Assembly (NCBI RefSeq): GCF_950295315.1
Contig: NC_080162.1
Coordinates: 75,833,843 to 75,897,842 of the forward strand
Length of the DNA stretch: 64,000 nucleotides
Origin: Erinaceus europaeus
Lineage: Eukaryota > Chordata > Mammalia > Eulipotyphla > Erinaceidae
Direction: 5' to 3'
Positions 41,715 to 53,028 of this stretch are shown here, one piece after another (within the stretch, counting starts at the first letter, position 1; each line of letters begins with the position of its first letter). The notes below the pieces were generated by a model. That model made no database searches. It worked only from the letters and a program-made list of their open reading frames with translations, and was not told the origin of the DNA. A program made the translations under genes and the position numbers.

Positions 41715-41865
41715 ATAAATAGGCTGGAGATAGCTTATTTGGGGAGGTGCGTGCTTTGCCATGCATGTGACTATGATTTGAGCTCCTGACCCCCACAGTA
41801 ATTTGGCAATGGGGGGAAGGTTTGGTTTGTGGTCAGTCTCTCTCTCTCTCTCTTCTTTTTGTAAA
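41715..41865 (+). repeat. Diverged tRNA-like SINE and (CT)n
   Basis: AGGCTGGAGATAGCTTATTTGG, TTTGAGCTCCTGACCCCCAC; CT run 41838-41853. Confidence 0.5.
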
Positions 41866-41869
41866 AAAA

Positions 41870-42330
41870 AAAATCAGTTTGGAGTAGCAAAGCCTTGACA
41901 AAGCAAACAAAGGAAAACCAAATGGCAAGCACTTTTGAATCCACTGTCTCTTTCAAAACCTTTACTTGTTATATACACATGGTAAACAAATTGGAGGCAT
42001 TTTGTTTCCTAGAAAAATTGAAAACTGCCACTGATCCAAACACCCATTCAGTATTACTGGTAGTTAACACTTTCAGTCACCATCCTATTATGTTTTCATT
42101 CTAGCAATTTTATATATATGGCTTTTCATCTATTGCTGTGTAGCAATCAATATTTATACAAACTTAGTGACTTAAATCAACACATGCTTACTACCTCATA
42201 GTTGTTAAGGGTTTGGAACCTGGGTATGGCTGAACTGGCTCCTCTGCTCAGCTTCTCACTGGGCTGCCGTTGGAGTATCGACTGGGGCAGAAGTAACCGG
42301 GGCTTGACTGGGGAAGGATTCACTTTTTTT
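41870..42330 (+). other. Unique intron sequence
   Basis: No repeat or exon recognised. Confidence 0.45.
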
Positions 42331-42334
42331 TTTA

Positions 42335-42905
42335 AGTGTAAAATGAATTTTATCCTTCTTTATTTATTTAAAAAAGGAGACATTAACAAAATGGGGGAAA
42401 TATAGGCTCTATAGTGGAAATGTGAGGTTCCTGTTGTCTTAGGGTTCAAGAAGACAGTGGATAGTTATTGTTATCATCACATTATTTGGTAATTGGGTTA
42501 ACTTTGAAAGGTCCCTTTGTTAGGGTTTGCTGTATATTACCCAGCATCTTGTATATAGCTGTGCCACCGGTTGCTTCTGTTCTACCTGGTCTAGGCTTTT
42601 GAGAGAGTCAACATATCAAAGACTCAGCCTATGTATTAAAAAGACTCAGTCTGTGTTTCAAAAAGTTCGAGACATACCATCATTTCCCCCCTCATATTAA
42701 TTAAATAGTGATTTATATGACTGCAATTTAATAGGAGTGTACATAAACACCATTCCTACCACCAAAAGACTGTGTCCCATCCCCCCCCCCAAGCCAAATG
42801 TCCACCCTTCCCCTCACCACAGTGTTTTTACTTTGGTGCCCTACTCTCAGTTTAGTCAGATCTTGCTTTTAGTTCCCCTTTCTGTTCTTCTTTCTAGGAT
42901 TCACT
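42335..42905 (-). repeat. Retroposon R-like sequence, antisense
   Basis: TTAAATAGTGATTTATATGAC, GGAGTGTACATAAACACCATTCC, then a pyrimidine-rich run ending TTTCTGTTCTTCTTTC: the same plan as R 3' ends (TAGTGATTTA..., ACAACTCCAC, CATTCCCACC) but a different subtype. Confidence 0.5.
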
Positions 42906-42941
42906 TTCAAGCCCACTCAGGTTGTTGTCAGAATTTAATTC

Positions 42942-43257
42942 TTGGGAGTCGGGCAGGTGGCACAAAGTGCAAGGACCAGTGTAAGGATCCCGGATAAAGC
43001 CCCAGCTCCCCACCTGCAGGGGAGTCGCTTGACAAGTGGTGAAGCGGGTATGCAGGTGTCTGTCTTTCTTGCTCCCTCTATGTCTTCTCCATCTCTCTTC
43101 ATTTCTGTCTTTCCTATCCAACAACAACAACATCAATGGCAACAATAACAATAATGACAACGACAAGGCAACAAAATGGGAAAAAATGGCCTTCAGGAAC
43201 AGTGGATTCATAATACAGGCACTGAGCCCCAGCAATAACCCTGGAGGCAAAAAAAAA
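42942..43257 (+). mobile_element. SINE-A (long form), head deleted internally
   Basis: Sense; GGGAGTCGGGCAGGTGGCAC joins the start directly to GTGGCACAAAG. Module 43188-43250. Confidence 0.88.
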
Positions 43258-43500
43258 AAGGAAGTTGTATATATACACAATGAAATACTACTTAACTGTA
43301 AGAAAATGTGAAATTTTTGTCTTTTGCTACAATATGAATGGAACTGGAAGGGGCATGCTAAGCAAAATAATTTGGGAGGAGAGGGACAAATGCCAGATGG
43401 TCTCATGTAAATGTGGAATATAAAGAAACTAAATGAAAACAACCCTTTAAACTCTTACAGAGGAACCGAAAATTGTAAGGTTGGAGGGGTCAGTAGACTT
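43258..43500 (+). mobile_element. LINE-1 3' fragment, older subfamily
   Basis: ATATATACACAATGAAATACTAC, CTAAGCAAAATAATTTGGGAGGAG, GTCTCATGTAAATGTGGAATAT: end of ORF2 and 3' UTR, more diverged than the copy at 61.2 kb. Confidence 0.8.
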
Positions 43501-43724
43501 TAGTCATGGGTATAGTAAAGTACATCATAAAGAGGTGTGAAATTGTGCTTCTTAAGCATACAGACTTGCATACTAATGTTATTGTAGAAAAAAGGGAAGG
43601 TGGAGGAAGAAGAGAAAGAAACAGAAAAATTGAAAAAGAAAACTCTGGAGCAATGAATTTTTCCTTCCCTTTCTCCCTTCCTTCCTTGCTGGTCATCACT
43701 TCCTTGCTTCACCACTCAAGGTTG

Positions 43725-43850
43725 ATTTTTTCAGCTAGAGACAGAGATAGAGAGACAGGGGAGAAGAGGAAGGGCCCCATCAGTACAGTGGGCCATGCAT
43801 ATGACAGAGCAAACGCACTAAGTGAGCCCGGAGTTAACTGAATTTCATAT
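43725..43850 (-). repeat. Old diverged SINE
   Basis: Antisense; CAGCTAGAGACAGAGATAGAG and GGGCCATGCATATGACAGAG. Confidence 0.4.
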
Positions 43851-44138
43851 TGACCTGCTGATCAGAGATACGTTTGCTGCTCAGTCTATTAGTTCTGAAA
43901 ACATAATGTTAGATACCCAAAATGGTGGAAGACTTGAAGTCAAATAGTCAGACACCCAGGACTATAAAACAGGACACTGAAATCACCTTTTAAGCAGAAG
44001 GAAAAGTCTCAGGTTTGTTAGGAAACACAAATGACATACCTCATATGGAGTGGTAATGATGCTTTACCTGTTGGATCAAACAAAGTATGCTGACTTTCCA
44101 CACATAGACGGCAAGCAGATAGGAAGATAAAGAGATTT
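43851..44138 (+). other. Unique intron sequence
   Basis: Nothing recognised; the same holds for 43500-43720. Confidence 0.4.
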
Positions 44139-44139
44139 A

Positions 44140-44360
44140 GGGCCAGGCCATGGCGCACTGGGCTACATATTACATATTACAATGTGTAAGGACCTGAGTT
44201 CAAGCCACCAGTTCTCATTTGCAGGGGTGAGGTTTCACAAGTGGTGAAACAGTGTGAAACAGTGCTACTAGTGTCTCATTTTCTTCCTCTATCCCCTCCC
44301 CCCCCCAATTTTCTCTGTCTTATTAACTATGACAAATAAATATTAAAAAGAAAAAGGAGA
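44140..44360 (+). mobile_element. SINE-B with small tandem repeats
   Basis: Sense; ACATATTACATATTAC and GTGAAACAGTGTGAAACAG are duplicated within the copy. Confidence 0.85.
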
Positions 44361-44589
44361 CAAGCTTACTGTGCATGTGGAATAGAATGCCTTGACATTT
44401 AGATGTTGGGAAATTAAACCAGAGAAGCCAGGACATGTGACAAAATGCTCATGTCACATTTCTGTGACAAAATGCTCATGTTATGACTATGAGCCTCTAA
44501 TGACAGGTGCAAGTGAAATGAAAATCTATGCAGGAGATAGACTTTTGGAAAGGAGACAGACATGACATTTAGGGACCTTGGGAGTGTTG

Positions 44590-44936
44590 GTAAACTTTTT
44601 TTTTTTTTTTGCCTCCAGGTTATCGCTGGGGCTTGGTGCCTGCACTCCAAATCCACTGCTCCTGGAGGCCATGTTTTTTTCCCCATTTTTGTTGCCTTTG
44701 CTGCCCTTGTTGTTGTTATTGCTGTTGTTGTTGGATAGGACAGAGAAATTGAGAGAGGAGGAGAAGACAGAGAGGGGGAGAGAAAGATAGATACCTGAAG
44801 ACCTGCTTCATTACCTATGAAGCGATCCCCCCGACCCCCACAGGTGGGAAGCTGGGGCTTGAACTGGGATCCTTACACCAGTCCTTGTGCTTTGCACCAT
44901 GTATGCTTAGACCATGGTGCTACCACCCTGGCCCCC
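44590..44936 (-). mobile_element. SINE-A (long form)
   Basis: Antisense; module 44611-44671, end GCTACCACCCTGGCCCCC. Confidence 0.9.
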
Positions 44937-45079
44937 GAGTGTCACATAACTTTATGTGACAGCTGAATCCATCAGGAACCCAAATCAAGACAGAGAAATT
45001 CCACACTCCACTGAAATTCTCTCCTTCTTGATCCTAGTAGTACCCCTCTACAGGGAAGTAATATTTTCACATTTGCGTT

Positions 45080-45400
45080 TTTTTTTTTTTTTTTTTCCTT
45101 TGTGAGCTGGAATTTTTATTTTTGCCTCCAGGGTTATTGCTAGGGCTCGGTGTCTGTACTACGAAGCCACTGCTCCTGGAGGTTTTTTTTCTTCCCCTTT
45201 TGTTGCCCTTGTGTTTTATCGTTGTTGTGGTTATTATGATTGTTATTGATGTTGTTGTTGTTGGATAGAACAGAGAGAAATGGAGAGAGGAGGGGAAGAC
45301 AGAGAGGGGAAGAGAAAGACAGACACTTGCAGACCTGCTTCACTGATTGAGAAGCGACTTCCCTGCAGGTGGGGAGCTGGGGGCTCGAACCCGCATGTGT
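45080..45400 (-). mobile_element. SINE-A (long form), head missing
   Basis: Antisense; poly(T) start, module 45124-45183, stops at GGGGGCTCGAACCCGCA. Confidence 0.88.
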
Positions 45401-45404
45401 AGTT

Positions 45405-45585
45405 TTATTGCTCTGGGTCTGGCCATTTTTTTTTCATGTAAAAAGAGAGACGGAGAGACATGACAGTGCCAAAACTTCCTCTAGTGACTTACCACCTGCT
45501 ATGTGGTATCAGGGCTCAGAGCTGGGCTTCATGCATGGTAAAGGATGTGCTCTCCTGGGTGAACTATCTCCCTACTCCTGGAGGC
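45405..45585 (-). repeat. Old diverged SINE
   Basis: Antisense; GACATGACAGTGCCAAAAC, TGAACTATCTCCCTACTCC. Confidence 0.5.
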
Positions 45586-45587
45586 GC

Positions 45588-45899
45588 TTTTAGAAATACT
45601 TAATTTTTAAAAAATATTTATTCCCTTTTGTTGCCCTTGTTTTACTGTTGTAGTTATAGTTGTTATTGTTATTGATGTCGTCATTGTTGGATAGGACAGA
45701 CAGAAATGGAGAGAGGAGGGAAAGACAGAGGGGGGAGAGAAAGACAGATATCTGCAGACCTGCTTCATTGCCTGTGAAGCGATTCCCCTGCCACAGGCGG
45801 GGAGCCAGGGGCTCGAACCGGGATCCTTACGCTGGTCCTTGCGCTTTGTGCCATGTGTGCTTAACCCGCTGCACTGCTGCCCAACTCCCTAGAAATACT
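45588..45899 (-). mobile_element. SINE-A (short form) with TSD
   Basis: Antisense; TSD TAGAAATACTT at 45589-45599 and 45889-45899. Confidence 0.92.
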
Positions 45900-46130
45900 T
45901 TTATTGGGGCCAGGTGGTCGTACATCTCGTTAAGCACACACATTACAGTGCACAAAGACCCAGGTTCCAGCCCCTGGTCTCCACCTGCAGGGGGAAAAGT
46001 TGTCTAGTGGTGAAGCAAGGCTTCAGGTGTCTCTGTCTCTTTCCCCTCCTTATCTGCCTTCCCCTCTCAATTTTTATGTATCTAGTTAATAATAAGTAAA
46101 TAAAAATATTAAAAAAGAAAGACTTTTATC
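45900..46130 (+). mobile_element. SINE-B
   Basis: Sense; GGTGGTCGTACATCTCGTTAAG head; ACTTTTAT before and after. Confidence 0.88.
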
Positions 46131-46249
46131 ATTATTTTTTTATGTGGTGCTGGGGAATGAACTCAGGGCTTTATGTATGTGATACATTTAGGCCCAATTT
46201 CCTTCTTTTAAATTGATTTATTTTTATAATTATTATTATTTTATTACCA

Positions 46250-46368
46250 TTATTATTATTGCCAGAACACTGCTCAGCTCTGGCGTATGGTGATGCAACT
46301 TGGGACCTGGGAGCTTCAGACATGAAAGTCAGTTTGGACAACCATTATGCTATTTCCCCCACCCTTAG
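46250..46368 (-). mobile_element. SINE-D
   Basis: Antisense; GCCAGAACACTGCTCAGC to ATTATGCTATTTCCCCC. Confidence 0.85.
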
Positions 46369-46451
46369 TTTTTATTTTTATTTAGAGAAAGAGAGGAGAT
46401 GGACCTCAGCACTATTCCACCATCTATAGAGCTCCCTGGTACCCCATCTCC

Positions 46452-46670
46452 ACTAATCCATTTATTTATTTATTTATTATTGGATAGAGACATCCAGAAA
46501 TCAAGTTGGAAGGGGAGGGTAGAGGGGAAGACAGACAGAGAGACACCTGCAGCCCTGCTTCTCCACTCACAAAACTTTCGCTCTGCAGGTGGGGACTGGG
46601 GGCTTGAGCCTGGGCCCTTGTGTATTGTAACATGTGCTCTCAATCAGGTACACCATCACCCGGCCCCTAG
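46452..46670 (-). mobile_element. SINE-B
   Basis: Antisense complete; ACACCATCACCCGGCCCC end. Confidence 0.9.
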
Positions 46671-46707
46671 TTAATTTGTTCAGACATAGGATCTAATATA
46701 TATATAT

Positions 46708-46864
46708 TTTGAACATTTATTTATTTATTTGAGAGAGAGAGAGAGAGAGATTGAGAGAGAGACCAGACCAGAGAATCACTCTGGCAATGTGATACTGGGG
46801 ATTGAACTCAGGATTTCATGCTTCAGAGTCTCACACTTTATCCACTGCCACCTCCTGGTCCACA
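46708..46864 (-). mobile_element. SINE-C
   Basis: Antisense; extended (GA)n; ends GCCACCTCCTGGTCCAC. Confidence 0.85.
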
Positions 46865-47108
46865 AGATCTAATATTTTTTAGTACCCATCCACCCCTACC
46901 ACCATGTGATCAATACAGAGCTCTCCTGTGAGAGGTTCAGTAAGCATTTGTGGGGAGACTAAATGTTGAGGGGGTTGAGATATGAAAAGTCCCCTGGCAG
47001 AGGTGATCTGCTGTGTCATCCCTTGGCATTCAGAGCCCAGGAGCACTGTGGCCTGGGATGGCGCTGAGTGAGTTACTGTGAAATGTTTAATGTTCTCTCT
47101 TTTAAAAG

Positions 47109-47227
47109 TTCTGGACATGGATACTTTTGTCAAGTCTGTGAAGAAGATTATGAATGATGTGCCAAGTGAGCTGCTGGAAGCACTATTTCTGAAGGTGGAC
47201 ACAGACTGTAAAGGCTTCATTACCTGG
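47109..47227 (+). CDS. EFCAB8: EFCAB8 exon, EF-hand
   Basis: 119 nt; the first two bases complete a Val codon. Reads VLDMDTFVKSVKKIMNDVPS, ELLEALFLKVDTDCKGFITW. This is helix-loop with the EF-hand loop DTDCKGFITW, whose last two residues (Gln, Lys) come from the next exon. Loop positions 1 and 3 are Asp and position 6 Gly, but position 5 is Lys and position 12 Lys rather than Glu, so calcium binding is doubtful. Acceptor TCTCTTTTAAAAG (A-rich near the AG), donor TGG|GTGAGC. Confidence 0.88.
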
Positions 47228-47640
47228 GTGAGCAGGTGCCCTGCTGCTTCCCTCACGGTGCTAGAGGGCCCAAGGGTGGCTGGTCCCAGGCGAGAACAGA
47301 AGGTTTAGATGATGAGGCCGTCACGGGATCAGAGAACCTCCCAGAGGTTCTTGGGTGATAGCTGGGTAGGAAGGACTTTCAGAGGTTTGAGAGGGTCTTC
47401 CTGAGACTCCTGTGAGCCCGGCTCATGGAGGCTGAGTGCACAAATGTCTCATCTGGGGATCTTCCCTCCCTGCCGCATGGCTCTTGCACATCAGCCTGCC
47501 ATTTCATTTAGGGGAGGCCAGTTTCTGCTTTACCCATCTGCTGCCCTGTGTGGTTACTCAGGAAAAGGCAGGCCCATGACTGTAAAATCCCTAAAGAGCA
47601 GGGTTTCAGAGCGTATTAATAATGATGCCTTTGCCTTTTA
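47228..47640 (+). other. Unique intron sequence
   Basis: Nothing recognised. Confidence 0.4.
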
Positions 47641-47644
47641 AAAA

Positions 47645-48160
47645 ATACATTATATTTATTTATAGAGACAGAAATCAAGAGGGAAGCAGGAAATAGGGAG
47701 GGAGAGAGAAAGAGAGTGTGGGGGCTGGGTGATGGCACACAAGGTTTAGCACACACACCGTCACGTGCAAGGACCTTGGTTCAAGCCCCCACATCCCACC
47801 TGCAGGGGGGGACACTTCAGGAGCAGCGAAGGAGGTCTGCAGGTATCTTTCTTTCTCTCTCCTTATCTCCCCTACTTCTCTCAATATATGTCTGTCCTCT
47901 GAAACAAAATAGAAGGAAAGAAAAATAGGAAAAAATGGCTTCCAGGAGTGAATTCATAGTGTTGGCACTGAGCCCTGGAGATACAGATATAACCCTGTTA
48001 GCAATAAGAGGGGGCAGGGGAGGAGGAGGGAGAGAGAGAGAGAGAGACCTGCAGTACTGTCTGCTTCACCACTCATGAAATTTACCTCCTGCAGGTGGGG
48101 ACTGGGTACTTGAACCCAAGTCTTGCACATTATATGGGATGTGCCACCTCCTGGCCCCCA
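47645..48160 (-). mobile_element. SINE-B split by a sense SINE-B (long form)
   Basis: Antisense host pieces 47645-47719 and 48009-48158. Inserted + copy 47720-48008 has a SINE-B body plus the palindromic-type module (GGCTTCCAGGAGTGAATTC...AACCCTGTTAGCAA). Confidence 0.78.
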
Positions 48161-48169
48161 GTGATTTTA

Positions 48170-48335
48170 CGTTTTAATTAAAGAAAAAAAATTTTGTTGT
48201 TGTTAACAAGAGAAAGAGAGAGCAAACTGGCACATCTCTCTGGCCTGTGTGTTGCTGGGAATTAACTCCACCCCCACTTGGATTTATACTTTCAAGGCCT
48301 GTTCTCTACAAAAGCTCCACTTCCTGGGTCTCATT
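48170..48335 (-). mobile_element. SINE-C, diverged
   Basis: Antisense; GAGAGAGCAAACTGGCACATC to CAAAAGCTCCACTTCCTGG. Confidence 0.65.
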
Positions 48336-48391
48336 GTCTTTTTTTTTTTTTTTTCCTGTGATAAGTGTACATAGCATTTAAGAACATAGAA

Positions 48392-48515
48392 AAGGGGTGA
48401 GGGAGATAGCATAGTGATTTTGTAAAAGACTTTCATACCCAAAGCCCCGAGGTCCCTGGTTCAATCCATGGCACCATAAGTCAGTGCTGAGCAGTGCTGT
48501 TGTATAACAAATAAT
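48392..48515 (+). mobile_element. SINE-D (sense)
   Basis: GAGGGAGATAGCATAGTGATTTTG, GGTTCAATCCATGGCACCATAAG, GCTGAGCAGTGCTGTTG. One of few sense D copies. Confidence 0.8.
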
Positions 48516-48519
48516 ATAA

Positions 48520-48750
48520 ATGGGACCAGCAAGTGGCACACCTAGTTGAGCACACATGTTATAATGCACAAGGACCTGGGTTCAAGTCCCTGGTCCCCAC
48601 CTGCATGGGGGGAACTTCACAAGAAGTGAATCAGTGAGTTGGTGTCTCTTTCTCTCTACATCTCTATCTCCCCCTTCCCTTTTCTTTTTTTTGTTTCTAC
48701 TCAATAGATAAATAAGTAAATAAGTAAAATATTAACAAAAGTATAATAAA
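48520..48750 (+). mobile_element. SINE-B
   Basis: Sense; GGACCAGCAAGTGGCACACC head, tail AATAGATAAATAAGTAAATAAG. Confidence 0.88.
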
Positions 48751-48885
48751 AAAGTGGAAAAGTACAAAAAAGTAATCTGACATATTGAAGTAACAGTGAC
48801 AGTAATGAGAACTGGCATTTACACTGACATTGAGCTGGACATTTTATTGAGCTGGACATTTTATTATTTCATTTAAGCTCCACAG

Positions 48886-49032
48886 GGCTGTGGCTCAGCA
48901 GGTAAGGTATTAGACCTGCATGCATAAGGTCCTGGGTTTGATCACCAGCACTGTATATGCCACAGTGATGCTCTTGTTCTCTCTCTCTCTCTCCTTCTCA
49001 TGAAATAAATAAAATCTCTTAAAAAAGAGACT
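48886..49032 (+). mobile_element. ID-like SINE with SINE-C-type tail
   Basis: GGGCTGTGGCTCAGCAGGTAAGG, GTTTGATCACCAGCACTG, ATGCCACAGTGATGCTCTTG, then AATAAATAAAATCTCTT. Confidence 0.75.
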
Positions 49033-49335
49033 CCAGGGGGCCAGGGAGTAGTGGATTAAGTGCATATGGCGAGAAGCACAAGGACTGGCGTAAGGATCCC
49101 GGCTTGAGCCCCCAGCTCCTCATCTGCAGGGGTGTCACTTCACAGGCGGTGAAGCAGGTCTGCAGGTGTCTATCTTTCTCTCCCCCTCTCTGTCTTCCCT
49201 TCCTCTAGATTTCTCTCTGTCCTATTTGGCAACAACAACAACAAGGGTGACAAGGGCAACAAAATGGGAAAAATGGCCTCCAGGAGCTGTGGATTCATAG
49301 TGCAGACACTGAACCCCAGCAAAAAAAAAAAAGAA
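49033..49335 (+). mobile_element. SINE-A (long form), module cut short
   Basis: Sense; module starts 49275 and ends at ACCCCAGC followed by poly(A), missing CCTGGAGGC. Confidence 0.88.
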
Positions 49336-49811
49336 AGTTATTGCTCTTTAGCTCCACTTGACACAATGGGAAGCTGAGGCAAATGGTTAGAAAGTTGCCC
49401 GGGTTACAGAGTTAACAGTAGACTCAATCATCAGACCCAGGGAGTTTGCCTTAAGAGCCAAGATGTTAACTGCTCTCTCATACACCACTCTCCCACCTGG
49501 GTGTAGGTATACATTTTTTTCTGTGTGTGTGCTTTGGTTTTCATTTCTTTTAATAGTCTATAGTAAACTTGTTCCCCTTATTTTCTGCCAATCTGCACAA
49601 TGATCTGTTATTAAATAACTCCCCTTTTCATGGCATAGTTGCAAATTTGGCCATGCCCCATTTTCATTAGACTGGCTAGTCAGAGTCTGGAGTTACCCGA
49701 GTGGGCTGGCTTGTCTTTTCTCTCCTTCTGCTTGCTTCAAAAGCTGGGGCAATACCTACATACTCACATACACCTCTGTCTTAATGCTCACGAGGTGGGG
49801 GTGAATAAAGA
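49336..49811 (+). other. Unique intron sequence
   Basis: Nothing recognised. Confidence 0.4.
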
Positions 49812-50129
49812 GATGCAGATAGGGGAGTCAGGTGGTAGCGCAGTGGGTTAAGCGCAGGTGGTGCAAAGCGCAAGGACCGCCTAACTATCCCGGTTTGAGA
49901 CCCTGGCTCCCCACTTGCAGGGGGAGTCGCTTCACAGGCAGTGAAGCAGGTCTGCAAGTGTCACTCTTCCTCTCCCCCCTCTGTCTTCCCCTCCTGTCTC
50001 CATTTCTCTCTGTCCTAGCCAACAACAACATCAATAACAACAACAACAATAATAAAACAACAAGGGCAACAAAAAGGAATAAATAAATAAATACCAAAAA
50101 ATCTTTAAGAAAAAAAAAACGATGCAGAT
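49812..50129 (+). mobile_element. SINE-A (short form) with TSD
   Basis: Sense; GATGCAGAT at 49812-49820 and 50121-50129. Confidence 0.92.
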
Positions 50130-50386
50130 GGTACAGCTTGGACGTCATGCAAAGGTGTATTTCATGATACAAAAATGTGCCAGGGAGGCAGGTGCTGCTG
50201 TGTACCTGCACAAACCCTACCAGGTAATAAGAATAGTTCTGTTGTTTGTGAAGTGGTCCCCAGTGCCCCTTGGAAGGGCTAGGGACACACAGGGAGGAGG
50301 CTGGAAACCAGGCATGGACTCCTGAAGCCTGATACTCAGACCCTTTGACCGGCTCTCTTGCTCTCTGGCATTTCCTCCTGAGGCAG

Positions 50387-50490
50387 CAAAAGTATGTGGA
50401 TTACATGATGCGGGAGTTCCGAGGAAAGGAGAAGATGAGGAGGAGCCAGTACCGGCTGTACTTCCACCTCCCCATGAAGATCATTCCCCA
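50387..50490 (+). CDS. EFCAB8: EFCAB8 exon, EF-hand exit helix and start of WD region
   Basis: 104 nt, phase 0 in, phase 2 out: QKYVDYMMREFRGKEKMRRS, then QYRLYFHLPMKIIPQ. The first two residues fill EF-loop positions 11-12; the rest is the exiting helix and the strand that opens the beta-propeller. I chose the CAG at 50384-50386 as acceptor because it gives a 12-residue loop; AG at 50391-50392 would also keep frame but shorten it by two. Donor CCA|GTAAGA. Confidence 0.87.
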
Positions 50491-51249
50491 GTAAGAAGCC
50501 TTTTCTGGGAGTGAAGGGTGGGGGCGGCTGGGGGGTTGAACAAGGTGGGAGGGGGGCTTCAGTTAGCACATGTCCATAACCTCCTGAGCCACTTTTTGTA
50601 GGGGTTCATCAAGGATCTGTTCTAGGCCTTGTGCTTGGTGTCCTCCAGCTGGACTTCGTCCTCCAACTCTGTCCCGTTAGTTGGGCATGAACATTAAGCT
50701 AGGTGACATGTCCCCATTTTACAGACAAGGACACTGAGGCTGGGTGAGGTCTAGTGAGAGTGGTGGGCTGCTCGGTGTGACCCACTCAGCCCTATCCCCC
50801 CAGGCGGGTGGGACTTTCCTCTGGGTTGACAGGGAGGAGAAGCCTCAGCAGGACATAACTCTTCCAGTCTGCACTAGGTGGGCCTCCCTCCAGGAGCAGG
50901 GGGCTCCACCCCTACCTTCACTTCCACCTGACCCTGCCTGCTCTCTTTCCTTGTGCTGGCACCTTTCTCTGTACCACAGCCCTGCTGCCCCTAATCCTCT
51001 AATCTTCTTGAGATGGAGGAGCAGTCTGGTGAGCTGACTCAGGCTGCTCCGGTGGGGCTGCCCGCAGGCCACTGGTTCTCTTCCCCAATCCTAGTCTCCA
51101 GTGTCAGCTGTTCAGTGCAGGAGGCACAAGGTTCCTACCTGCTCTCAGGGCCTGGTGAGGAGGGTCTGTCCTCTAGAGATCTGAACCAAAATGCAATCTC
51201 TTCAGGCAACTTGGAGTTTAACATGGTTTAACATGGTGAAAACCACAAT
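50491..51249 (+). other. Unique intron sequence
   Basis: GC-richer, repeat-free; no exon with matching phase recognised. Confidence 0.4.
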
Positions 51250-51579
51250 TTTGGTCAGTATTTATTTATTTTTTTCTAAGTATTTATTTATTTATTTATT
51301 CCCTTTTATTGCCCTTGTTGTTTTATTGTTGTAGTTATTATTGTTGTTGTTATTGATGTCATTGTTGTTGGATAGAACAGAGAGAAATGGAGAGAGGAGG
51401 GGAAGACAGGAAGGGGGAGAGAAAGACACCTGCAGACCTGCTTCACTGCCTGTGAAGCGACTCCCCTGCAGGTGAGGAGCTCGGGGCTCGAACTGGGATC
51501 CTTAGGCTGGCCCTTGCACTTTGTGCCATGTGCGCTTAACCTGCTACGCTACCACCTGACTCCCTTTGGTCAGTATTTA
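51250..51579 (-). mobile_element. SINE-A (short form) with 15-bp TSD
   Basis: Antisense; perfect TSD TTTGGTCAGTATTTA at 51250-51264 and 51565-51579. Confidence 0.95.
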
Positions 51580-51689
51580 ACTGAGGAATAACTAGTAAAT
51601 ATGAAAGCTAAAGGCTTATATAAATGTAAATCTGACATGGAATCTTAGCTGACACAGACACCCACTGTCCTTTCTACTTCTTGGGATAC

Positions 51690-51900
51690 TTAGATTTATT
51701 TTTTATTATTTATATTGGATAAAGACAGCCATAAATTGAGAAAGGGGGAGGTAGAGAGGGAAGAGACAGAAGAACACCTGTAGCTCTGCTTCACCACTTG
51801 TGAGGCTTTCCCTCTGCAGGTGGGGACTGGGGGCTTGAACCCAGGCCCTTGCACATTGTAACATGTGCACTCAACCAGGTGCACCACCACCCTGGCCCAA
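51690..51900 (-). mobile_element. SINE-B
   Basis: Antisense complete; GGTGCACCACCACCCTGGCCC end. Confidence 0.9.
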
Positions 51901-52079
51901 CAATTTCCTTTAAAAAACAGAAAATTTTAACCACAGATAGGTGAGGTTAAAAAAAAATGTTCCAAAAGGATGGGATATGTATCCTGCTGCTACTTAAATT
52001 CTAGTCTCTTATAGCAATAAGAACAATTACTTAATTAAACACTACTGTACCAAGGTCATATAAATGCTTTGAAGTATTT

Positions 52080-52280
52080 CTTTTTTTATATTTTTATTTA
52101 TTATTGGATAGAAACACAGAGAAATTGAGAGGGATGGGGGAGATAGAGAGGAAAGAGACAGAGAGATACCTGCAGCCCTGCTTCACCACTTGTGAAGTTT
52201 TTTCCCCTGTAAGTGGGGAGTGACTTGAACCCAGGTCCTTGCTCATTGTAACATGTATGCTCAACCACCACCCAACTCAG
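52080..52280 (-). mobile_element. SINE-B, end shortened
   Basis: Antisense; CATGTATGCTCAACCACCACCC lacks the AGGTGTGC step. Confidence 0.85.
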
Positions 52281-53025
52281 GACACTTAGATTTCCATGGA
52301 TGCTTAAATGAGGGTGCCTGAAGGAAAGACACTTAAGAGGCCTGTCCTTACTTTCTCCAGTTTATTTGCTCAGCCTATAGACCTGGAGAGCATTTCCAAC
52401 TTAGCAGCAAAACCAGTTAAATAATATTTAATTTCCATTCAAAAGAGTGACTTTTGAAAGCCAGCTCACCTTTCCTGAGCTTGGGTCAAGCTCATCTAAG
52501 GCATTGTATGTCCCTTGGGACACCTCAGTCCAGGAGGTAGAGACAGCTTCACCGTGTGGGTCAGGAGACCACATGTCACAGGAACACATTTTCCCAGGGC
52601 TGGCTTCAGTTTTCAGAGCTCTCTCTTGTCATATATGTTCCTCAGTCTCTAACCTTGGCAGCAGAGAGGAATTGGAGGTGAAGACTCACAGAGGGGTGAC
52701 AGTGGGCCACGGGCAGGAGCTAGAGAACTGTGTCTGATGCAAGATCTCCCCTCTCCTCAGCTGAGATTGTCATAGCAGAGTGTTCCCAAGATGGGGGTGA
52801 TTCTTAACATCAGGTCCAATCATGTCTATGGCAACAGTTGGAAAGGGCTCTGACTGGAGTAAGGATCAAGGTGCCTGGGTTCTAGTTCAGCTATGCCGGT
52901 GGCCAGGGCATAAATCCAGGCAAATGGTCCTCCCCTGGGTCCCTGTAAAGTGAAGTAGCATGACTGCCTTGCCAGCATCCAGTGTGCATGTGCTTGCCAT
53001 ACCATGTCCAGAGTTCAAAGTGGCA
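52281..53025 (+). other. Unique intron sequence
   Basis: Nothing recognised. Confidence 0.4.
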
Positions 53026-53028
53026 GCG

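Noticed and set aside
50141..50223. Possible extra EFCAB8 exon (CATGATACAAAAATGTGCC... ACCAG|GTAATA)
   Set aside because: No good acceptor, and exons 47109 and 50387 already join in phase to complete the EF-hand loop.
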